A DNA stretch of 17,144 nucleotides, taken from positions 1 through 17,144 of the forward strand of contig JANNQN010000279.1 of assembly GCA_031400775.1 (NCBI GenBank). Direction: 5' to 3'. The DNA is from PALSA-1355 sp031400775. Lineage in GTDB: Bacteria; Planctomycetota; Planctomycetia; Pirellulales; PALSA-1355. The notes beneath the pieces are model-generated. The model saw only the letters and a list, made by a program, of their open reading frames with translations, did not search any database and was not told where the DNA came from. Positions 6,334 through 13,201 of this stretch are shown one piece after another (within the stretch, counting starts at the first letter, position 1; each line of letters begins with the position of its first letter). The position numbers were made by a program, and so were the translations under genes.

Positions 6334-9300
6334 CAGGACTCAGGCGAAACTCCGTATGTGGAATTCTTCTGGGCGCGATTCTGGCAATGACTTGCCCTGC
6401 GGCGCAATGGTCATATGCCGACGAGGCTGCGCCTCCACCGGCCACTCCCGTCGACGCGATGCCCATCATGCGGCTCGAAGCCGGCGGCCCAACTAGCTTC
6501 GTCAGCGCCGTGGCGTTCAATCCCCAGGGCAGCACGCTCTATGGCGGCGGCTGGGACAAAGTGGTTCGCGCCTGGAACTGGGATGCGGACTCGCGGCAGT
6601 TTGTACTGGACGCAGCCGGAACCTATCGCGTGCCCATCGGCCCGGCCATGGAAGGAGTGATCAACGCGGTGGCCGTTTCGCCCGATGGCATGTGGCTGGC
6701 AACCGCCGGTCGCGGCATGGTGCGAGGCGCCAGCGACCTGCGGCACCCGGGCTGGAAGGTTCCGGCGGCCGGCACGATGAGCGCGGCGATGCGTCAGGAT
6801 CAAGGAACAATCTACTTGTTCAACACGCGAACCCGCGACGTTCGCCTCCTGCGCGGACACACGGCGCCGGTTGTGGCGTTGACGTTTGCGCCAGCGCTCG
6901 ACGGCAAGCCGCCGATCCTGATTTCAGCCGGCCAGGAATGGGACGACAAGGCTCGACGCTTCGCCGGCGCGGTGCGCGCTTGGGACGCCCCGCGCGGGAG
7001 CTACTTGGGCGGCGTGACGCTGCCGAACGTCTCGACGCGACCCAGCATCGCGGCCTGGCACACCGGAACCGCGCCCAACCAGTTGCGCGTGGCGATCGCC
7101 TGGGGAGACGCCAGCGGGGCGCTACGGATCTGGAACGTCGAAACGAATCGAATCAGCACGAGCGCCGACGGCCAGTACAACAACACGGCCGCCTGGTGGG
7201 CCGAAGGAAACCGAGTCATCACCGGCAGCACCGGACGGCTGAAATTATGGAACATCGCCGGGGCAGGGGATAGCGCCAGCGTCGAGCGCCAATTGTCCCT
7301 GGCAAGTCGCGAGGTGCCGCGGGCCATCGCGCTGTTTGCATCGGCCGAGGGCGGACGCGTGGACCGAGCCGCCGTGCTCGTAAAACCAGGCGACGCCGAT
7401 AGCACGGTGCGGATGAAGATCGTGGACCTGGTGAATTTTCGCCTGTTGGCGGGCGCTGACGTCGCGCTGTGGGATGGCGCCGGTGTCCTTCCCTCGCTGG
7501 CGACGGCTGGCGGTCGACTGGCCGTAGCCGGCAACCACGCGCACGAAATCGCCACGTTCACGGCCGACGACTTGCTCGGCGGTCAGGCCCAAGCGAGCAT
7601 GCTCCGCGGCGCGGGAATCTCGGCTCACGCGGTCAGCTTCGTCAAAAGGGACGGCGTGCTCGGCGTCCTGGTGAGTGAGCGCCCCAAGCCGGCGCTAGGC
7701 GCATCGCTATCCGACATTGTCGCCGGCGACCTGGTGTTCGACCCCAAGCGACGTGGCATGACCGACCAAACCGAGGGATGGCAACTCAGTCGGGCGGCGC
7801 TCGGCGCGTGGCGCGTCGCATTGACCTCGACGGGCGCCCCGGGCCGTGCAGGCGGACCGGTCCTGACGGTGAATCAGGGCAATCGCGCATTGCGAGCGAT
7901 CGCGCTGCCCGCCGGACGCGAGCTGACGGCCTTCGCGCTCGTCCCCCACAAGGCGCCGGCTGGGCCAATTTTGGCCGTGGCCACGCATCAGCTCGGCCAG
8001 CCGCTGTTGGAACTTTTCGATGCGACGACCGGTGCGGTGGTTCGCGAACTATCGGGGCACGTCGCGGCAATCGAGCACCTGGCGCTATCGGATGACGGGC
8101 GGCTGTTGGCCTCGACGGCCGGCGATCGCACCGTGTGCATCTGGAATCTGGCCGACTTAGACAGCGTGGTGGGAGCCCGCGGCGCATTTGCGGGCGTGGT
8201 CTTTCAACCGCAGGGCCAATCGCTCGTCGTTGCTGAAGTTTCCGCTGACAGCCCTTATCGCAGCGGACAACTGGCGGTGGGAGATCGGCTGGTCGGCTGG
8301 GTTCGCGCGGGTCGCACCGAGCCGATCGCGTCGCTCGTCGAATTCTATCTGCAAGTCTCGCGGCACAAGCCCGGCGAGTCGATCGCCCTGGCTCGCCAGC
8401 GCGCCGGCCAGGCGGCCGAAACCATTCAGCTGCTGGTGACTCAGGGCGCCGACGAACGCAAGCCACTGGTCACGCTGTTTGTCACTCGCGGCGAACCGGC
8501 TGGCTGGATCGGCTGGAGCTCGTTGGGTCCCTACGAGTCGAGCGGCGGCCCTGTCGAGCAATTGCTGGGCTGGCACTTTAATGCGCCGTTGCCGAGCGAG
8601 CCCGTTCGCTTCGCCACGGCCGGCGAGTATCAACATTTGCGTAGAGAAGGTCTCATCGAGAGTCTCTTGAGCGAGGGAAGCCTGCCCGACGACAAGCCCC
8701 AGGCGCTCGATCGCCCGGCCATGAGCATACGCCTGAAGCAGCCCGGCCAGGAAACAATTCTGGTCGATGAGGGCGCTCCGCTTCGCGTCAGCGGGCAATC
8801 GGCCGAGTTGGAGCTCGAGATTCGCGGGTTGGCGGCGGACGAAGTCGACGCGGTCACCTATCGCATCGGCGAAGGAAAGCCCGCGCGGCTGGCGCCTGTC
8901 TCGCGACAGGTGTGGTCGGCCCCTTTGTCGGACTTGCCGCGCGAGAGAAGGCCTGGGCAAATTCAGTTGGCCGTGAAAACCGCCGAAGCCGAACCACAGG
9001 TCTTTCGCGAGGAGATTTCGCTCGAATATCAACCCGCCTCGCCTGAGATTACCGAACTGCGCCCCGCCGCCGAGCATACGATCGTAAAAGTGGCGGCGTT
9101 GAAGCTCGCGGCGCTGGTGCGATCGCGCGAAAGCGATTCGGCCGGTCTAGAAATCCGCCTGATGCATACCGCTGGTTCGCGCGAAGTGACGGCGAAACAG
9201 TTCTCGGGCGATGGACGAATCACCGTCGAGCAGGCGATCGAGTTGCAACCCGGCGACAACACGATCACGTTGTCGGCCGTCAACGCCAGTGCCGGCGCTG

Positions 9301-11720
9301 ATGCCAATGACCGTGAACGGACGGTCGTGGTTCGCCGCGTTACGTTCAATCTCGAAGCCACGCCCCCGCCCGATTTGAAGATCAACCTGGTGACGGCCGA
9401 TGGCGAGGTGCGCCGCGCGCTAGGGACCGATCTGGGCACACCCCTGGTTGTCGAAGTGCCCGAGGTTCGGCTGCAGGGAACGATCTCGGCCGAAAAGCCG
9501 CTGGTCGAGGCGGCCTGGGGCCAAGGCGACAAGCAGGAGCCGCTTGCTGGATTCAAGAAAAACGTGGACGCAAAGATCGAGATCGACCAGGCCGTAACAC
9601 TGGAGCCGGGCTTGCAGCAACTGCGCGGGTTCGCGCAGGCCGAGGGCAGCGTCAGTACCGAGGTGAGCCTGAGCGTCGAGTATCGCCCACAACTGGGAGA
9701 GATTTTCATCGCCGCGCCGCGCGACGACGCGGAGTTGATCGAAGGTCGCGACACGCGACGCGTCACAATCAGCGGGCGCATTGGCCCCGTGCCAGAAAAG
9801 AAGCCGTTCCAGGCGGTGGTCCTCCTCAACGGCCAACCACTAAAAGAAGCGCCGACGATCGACGCCGCGGGCGAGACATTCTCGATCGAGGCCGAATTGG
9901 CGGACGACGAGAATCGGATCGAAGCGCAGTTATCGAACGCCTGGGGCGCGAGGGTCCGCAGCGAAGTGGTTCGTGTTCATTATTTGCGACCGCCGCGCAT
10001 CGTCGAAGTGAGCGCGCCGGCCGTGGTCGACTCGCCGCTCGTCGAAGTCACGTTCGTACTGGAGTCGCCCGCCGACTTGAAGCCTTCCGCCTTGCGGATC
10101 AACGATTGGGACCTTTCGTCCGATTCGGTCAGCATCGAACGAGAGGCCCCCAACGCCTCACGCTGGAAGGTCGTCGCGCGCGACGTTCCGCTGCGCGAGG
10201 GAATGAACGAGATTCGGCCGCTCGCGCGCAATGCCGATGGCTGGTCGGTATTGACCAAGACGGCACAGGTGCAAGTCATGCAAACGCCGCCGCCGCAAGC
10301 CGAGATCGAGTTTTTATCCCCAGCGGCGGACCGTACGGTCGAAGCGCCCGAGCTCGACGTTCGGTTTACGATCCGTTCACCGAGCCGGCTGAAGCGGGTG
10401 GAATTGCGATTGGGCGCCCAGACCGCCGCCACGATCGACGTGGAGAAGCAAGTCGCCAATGCCGAGCCGGCGGCGGGACAAAAATCGGCCGGGTTCCGGC
10501 TCGATGGCACGGCGCGGGTGGAATTGCGCCCGCGCGACAACGTGCTGCGCGTGGTGGCAATCAACGACGGCGGCGAAAGCCAGGCTGAGCGAATCGTGAC
10601 CTACGTCCGCAAGCCGGTCGAAGTGGTGGTCGATCGCCTGCAACCCACGCGCGAAGCCGACGAGCCCCTCGTTCCCGAGCTGCTCGAAGGTGGACTGCTG
10701 CGATTTGTCAACGCGTCGCCAGAGAGTAGCTTGTGGCTGCACGGCCGGGTGCGTTGGCCCGACGCCGCCACGCAGGAGCAAAATCGTGTCTCGGTGGTGC
10801 AGGTCTGGGTCAATGGATTTCTGCAGCAGCCGGTTCCGCTCAAGCCGCCGCGCTCGCCCGATCTGGAGTGGGCCTGGCGGGCCAAGATCCGGCTGAATCG
10901 GGCCGGCGAAAACGAAATTTCGGTGCGACTGCCGGGCATCGCGCGGGCAGCCGATTGCCGGTTGGATTTCAAAGTCGATTGCACGAAGCCCGACGAACGC
11001 CAGCGGCTGCACCTGCTGGTGGTGGGAGTGGGTGAGAAGGACCAGCGACAATTGGAGACGTTGGCGCTGCGGGCGGTGCGCGGAAAGCGGATCGCGGGCG
11101 ACCAGATATCCACGCCCGCGTTTGCCAAGGGCTGGATCTACCTGGTCGGCGGCTACGTCAATCGCGGCCGCGTGACCGCGCAGCTCGAGCGGATTCACCT
11201 GCGCGTGGGCGACCCGGTCGATGCCGGCGCCGACGTGGTGATGGTTTACTATCGCGGTCAGGAATCGGTCGACGACCGGGGGCAGTTTTATCTCTTGACC
11301 AGCCAGAGCCAGTTCGATCCCGATACGCGATCCTCTGCCGTCAGCGGCCGTGATCTTTCGGAGCGATTCAACAGCGTGCCCGGCGCGCAGTTGTTCCTGC
11401 TCGACGTCCAGCGCCAGATGCAAGCCGGCGCTGATCCGGCCGCGGGTTTTCCCACCGCCGTGGCCTGGCCCAACGAGCCGCAGATGGCGGCCCTGCGCTA
11501 TGCCTGGCTGAGCAACGAAGCCGCGCCGGCCGATGCCCGGCTGCTGGTGGCTTTCGACAATGCGCTGCCCAAGGCCACTCGGCTAGGCGAGATCGAGACG
11601 GAAGTCTCGCGCGATTCGGAGCGGGCGAGGGAGAAATACGGTGCAAACTTCGAGTACGTTCCGCAGGTGCCTCAGTCGCTGCGCTCGTTGGTGCTGGCAA
11701 AGCCGGCGCCGGTGAACTGA
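6330..11720 (+). CDS. Giant exported WD40 / PDZ-like / Ig-like repeat protein with degenerate caspase-fold C-terminus
   Basis: This 1796-residue protein begins with a signal peptide (GILLGAILAMTCPAAQWSYA, likely cut before DEAAP). Residues ~54-614 form WD40-type blades (VSAVAFNPQGSTLYGGGWDK, the best being GHVAAIEHLALSDDGRLLAS). Residues ~617-705 look PDZ-like (VAEVSADSPYRSGQLAVGDRLVGW). Residues ~717-790 hold a segment often found with WD40/caspase planctomycete proteins (GWIGWSSLGPYESSGG, LLGWHFN). Seven ~100-residue beta-sandwich-like segments follow, with linkers near 904, 1013, 1119, 1220, 1320 and 1427. Residues ~1559-1796 have a caspase-like layout (LHLLVVGVG, ADVVMVYYRGQ, LFLLDVQ), but the expected catalytic His is Q1644 and the Cys is Q1694. 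It overlaps the kinase stop by four bases, so the two are probably one operon; the product most likely works outside the inner membrane, where the kinase's C-terminal domain also lies. Confidence 0.85.
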   Translation: MTGLRRNSVCGILLGAILAMTCPAAQWSYADEAAPPPATPVDAMPIMRLEAGGPTSFVSAVAFNPQGSTLYGGGWDKVVRAWNWDADSRQFVLDAAGTYRVPIGPAMEGVINAVAVSPDGMWLATAGRGMVRGASDLRHPGWKVPAAGTMSAAMRQDQGTIYLFNTRTRDVRLLRGHTAPVVALTFAPALDGKPPILISAGQEWDDKARRFAGAVRAWDAPRGSYLGGVTLPNVSTRPSIAAWHTGTAPNQLRVAIAWGDASGALRIWNVETNRISTSADGQYNNTAAWWAEGNRVITGSTGRLKLWNIAGAGDSASVERQLSLASREVPRAIALFASAEGGRVDRAAVLVKPGDADSTVRMKIVDLVNFRLLAGADVALWDGAGVLPSLATAGGRLAVAGNHAHEIATFTADDLLGGQAQASMLRGAGISAHAVSFVKRDGVLGVLVSERPKPALGASLSDIVAGDLVFDPKRRGMTDQTEGWQLSRAALGAWRVALTSTGAPGRAGGPVLTVNQGNRALRAIALPAGRELTAFALVPHKAPAGPILAVATHQLGQPLLELFDATTGAVVRELSGHVAAIEHLALSDDGRLLASTAGDRTVCIWNLADLDSVVGARGAFAGVVFQPQGQSLVVAEVSADSPYRSGQLAVGDRLVGWVRAGRTEPIASLVEFYLQVSRHKPGESIALARQRAGQAAETIQLLVTQGADERKPLVTLFVTRGEPAGWIGWSSLGPYESSGGPVEQLLGWHFNAPLPSEPVRFATAGEYQHLRREGLIESLLSEGSLPDDKPQALDRPAMSIRLKQPGQETILVDEGAPLRVSGQSAELELEIRGLAADEVDAVTYRIGEGKPARLAPVSRQVWSAPLSDLPRERRPGQIQLAVKTAEAEPQVFREEISLEYQPASPEITELRPAAEHTIVKVAALKLAALVRSRESDSAGLEIRLMHTAGSREVTAKQFSGDGRITVEQAIELQPGDNTITLSAVNASAGADANDRERTVVVRRVTFNLEATPPPDLKINLVTADGEVRRALGTDLGTPLVVEVPEVRLQGTISAEKPLVEAAWGQGDKQEPLAGFKKNVDAKIEIDQAVTLEPGLQQLRGFAQAEGSVSTEVSLSVEYRPQLGEIFIAAPRDDAELIEGRDTRRVTISGRIGPVPEKKPFQAVVLLNGQPLKEAPTIDAAGETFSIEAELADDENRIEAQLSNAWGARVRSEVVRVHYLRPPRIVEVSAPAVVDSPLVEVTFVLESPADLKPSALRINDWDLSSDSVSIEREAPNASRWKVVARDVPLREGMNEIRPLARNADGWSVLTKTAQVQVMQTPPPQAEIEFLSPAADRTVEAPELDVRFTIRSPSRLKRVELRLGAQTAATIDVEKQVANAEPAAGQKSAGFRLDGTARVELRPRDNVLRVVAINDGGESQAERIVTYVRKPVEVVVDRLQPTREADEPLVPELLEGGLLRFVNASPESSLWLHGRVRWPDAATQEQNRVSVVQVWVNGFLQQPVPLKPPRSPDLEWAWRAKIRLNRAGENEISVRLPGIARAADCRLDFKVDCTKPDERQRLHLLVVGVGEKDQRQLETLALRAVRGKRIAGDQISTPAFAKGWIYLVGGYVNRGRVTAQLERIHLRVGDPVDAGADVVMVYYRGQESVDDRGQFYLLTSQSQFDPDTRSSAVSGRDLSERFNSVPGAQLFLLDVQRQMQAGADPAAGFPTAVAWPNEPQMAALRYAWLSNEAAPADARLLVAFDNALPKATRLGEIETEVSRDSERAREKYGANFEYVPQVPQSLRSLVLAKPAPVN

Positions 11721-11727
11721 GGCGCCG
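11704..11727 (+). terminator. GC-rich hairpin across the stop codon, possible weak terminator
   Basis: CGGCGCC (11704-11710) and GGCGCCG (11721-11727) pair perfectly around a 10-base loop that contains the TGA stop of the WD40/caspase-fold gene. No T-run follows, so it is not a classical intrinsic terminator; it may act as an mRNA 3'-end structure or be incidental in this GC-rich DNA. Confidence 0.3.
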
Positions 11728-11954
11728 CGGAAATTCTATCGGGGGGGCGACGCGGCAAAGTTTGCGCCCTTTGCGCCCGCTCCCAGCGGCGCGGTGCGCA
11801 CCTCTCCAAACCGCGCCTTCGCTCTGGACAATCACTGCATATCGTCAAGGCGCCCGGTCGATACGAAGCATGAGTGGGTTTATTTGGCTGCATCGTCGTG
11901 CAAGCATTGCACCGATGCTCGGGGAACGGGCACAGAGATTTCAAGGAGGATGGC
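11721..11954 (+). other. Non-coding leader upstream of the outer-membrane protein gene
   Basis: The 234 bases hold a tandem 9-bp repeat TTTGCGCCC (11761-11778), a long bulged hairpin (11890-11918) and a strong ribosome site AAGGAGG (11943-11949) five bases before the ATG at 11955. The frame of the next gene is open back to 11874, but that extension lacks protein-like character and would bury the signal peptide. No clear -35/-10 pair was found; the gene may have its own promoter here or be read through from the kinase operon. Confidence 0.5.
11890..11918 (+). promoter_or_regulatory. Strong 5'-leader hairpin before the outer-membrane protein gene
   Basis: GCATCG (11890-11895) plus GTGCAA (11898-11903) pair with TTGCAC (11907-11912) plus CGATGC (11913-11918): twelve base pairs with a 2-base bulge (TC) and a GCA loop. 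It ends 24 bases before the AAGGAGG ribosome site. The position fits a 5'-UTR element that protects the mRNA or tunes translation; the inner 6-3-6 dyad could alternatively be a protein-binding site. Confidence 0.5.
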
Positions 11955-13190
11955 ATGGCGGGCCGCTTCTCAATTCAATTGCTGCGCAGGGTCGCGACCG
12001 TGGCCAGTTTGGCACTCGCGGTCAGCACAGCCACTAGCGCCGTGGCCGCCCAACCAGCCGGCCTGTTGTCATTCTCAAGCATCGGCACGTACCTGAATCC
12101 AAGCAAGAACCAGGAAATTCACCTGGTCGGCTACAATCGCCCTTATTGTCCGACGCCTTGCCCCTGCGACCCCAACGGTTACAGCGCGGAAGGACAGCCC
12201 GGACAATTGGGCGACGATCCGGCGCGAGCGACCGACAGCGAACCGCTAGCCAGCGCCAACTTGCAGGCCGAGCAATTCGGCGGCCTGGGTTCCGACACGA
12301 TGACGGTGAACGACGCCATCGGTGGTTACATCGACAATCCGGTTGTCGGCAACTGGTTCCGCGCTCGCTACGACGTCGCGGTGAATAACCCGCACCCCGA
12401 CCTGGCCGAATTCTTCTACGCGAAGTATGCGCAGGCGGGCGGCCCCGGCATCGATACTCCGACTGGAATTTCGCCCTCGCACGCGAACTACCAGGTGGGC
12501 TCGTTCTACCTGGAATGGATGCTGGCCCCGCGACTTTCGATTTTTGCCGAGCTGGCGATTCAGCGGACCGACACTTTCTTTCCCGATGGCGGCGGCGACG
12601 TCGTCATCGTCAAGAACGGCGGTCTGGGCGACACGATCGCGGGCTTCAAATATGCCTTGTTAACCGATGAATGCCAGTACCTGACATTCCAATTGAAGAC
12701 CTACATTCCCACCGGCGATTCGCACCGCGCGTTGGGTACGCACCACACCAGCCTCGAGCCGGGCCTGTTGTACTTGCGACGCCTGAACAGCCGAACATAT
12801 TTTCAGGGCGAACTTCGCTACTGGATTCCCCTCGACGGAACCGACTACGCCGGCAACATCATTCGCTACGGCGCTGGTTTGGGATACGACATTTGGAACT
12901 CGAACGGCTCGAGCCCGCTCAATCCCTACGTTGCCAACGGCTGGCGTGTGACCGCGGTGACCGAATTCGTCGGTTGGAGCGTGCTCAACGGCAAATTCAC
13001 AGCGCCAAATGAAGTCGGGGCAGGCATTCAAGGAACGTCGGTTCCCGACGGCTTCACGGTCGTCAACGTCAAGCCGGGCTTCCGCTTCACGCACAACCAG
13101 GGCTCGCTCTATGCCGGAGCCGGCATCGCGATGACCGGCGACCGTTGGTACAGCGACTTGTTCCGGATTGAATATCGCCGGATGTTCTAA
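11955..13190 (+). CDS. Outer-membrane beta-barrel protein (transporter-like)
   Basis: From the ATG at 11955, preceded by AAGGAGG with five bases spacing, this is a 411-residue protein with a clear signal peptide (residues 1-32, RRVATVASLALAVSTATSAVAA, cut before QPAG). The mature part is rich in alternating amphipathic strands: YQVGSFYLEWMLAPRLSIFA, GDTIAGFKYALL, YLTFQLKTYIPTGDS, LEPGLLYLRRL, YFQGELRYWIPLDG, IIRYGAGLGYDIW, VKPGFRFTHNQGSLYAGAGI. It ends in YRRMF, an aromatic terminus as expected for barrel insertion. It resembles the putative MetA-pathway/transporter-type barrels common in planctomycetes. The substrate is unknown. Odd is a Cys cluster, CPTPCPC, soon after the signal peptide, which could form disulfides or hold a metal. 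The stop is 11 bases from the convergent stop of the ceramidase gene. Confidence 0.78.
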   Translation: MAGRFSIQLLRRVATVASLALAVSTATSAVAAQPAGLLSFSSIGTYLNPSKNQEIHLVGYNRPYCPTPCPCDPNGYSAEGQPGQLGDDPARATDSEPLASANLQAEQFGGLGSDTMTVNDAIGGYIDNPVVGNWFRARYDVAVNNPHPDLAEFFYAKYAQAGGPGIDTPTGISPSHANYQVGSFYLEWMLAPRLSIFAELAIQRTDTFFPDGGGDVVIVKNGGLGDTIAGFKYALLTDECQYLTFQLKTYIPTGDSHRALGTHHTSLEPGLLYLRRLNSRTYFQGELRYWIPLDGTDYAGNIIRYGAGLGYDIWNSNGSSPLNPYVANGWRVTAVTEFVGWSVLNGKFTAPNEVGAGIQGTSVPDGFTVVNVKPGFRFTHNQGSLYAGAGIAMTGDRWYSDLFRIEYRRMF

Positions 13191-13201
13191 GCGGCTCGGC
13201 C

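Noticed and set aside
11704..11727. Strong intrinsic terminator after the WD40/caspase-fold gene
   Set aside because: A GC-rich hairpin exists but no T-run follows, so only a weak terminator call is kept.
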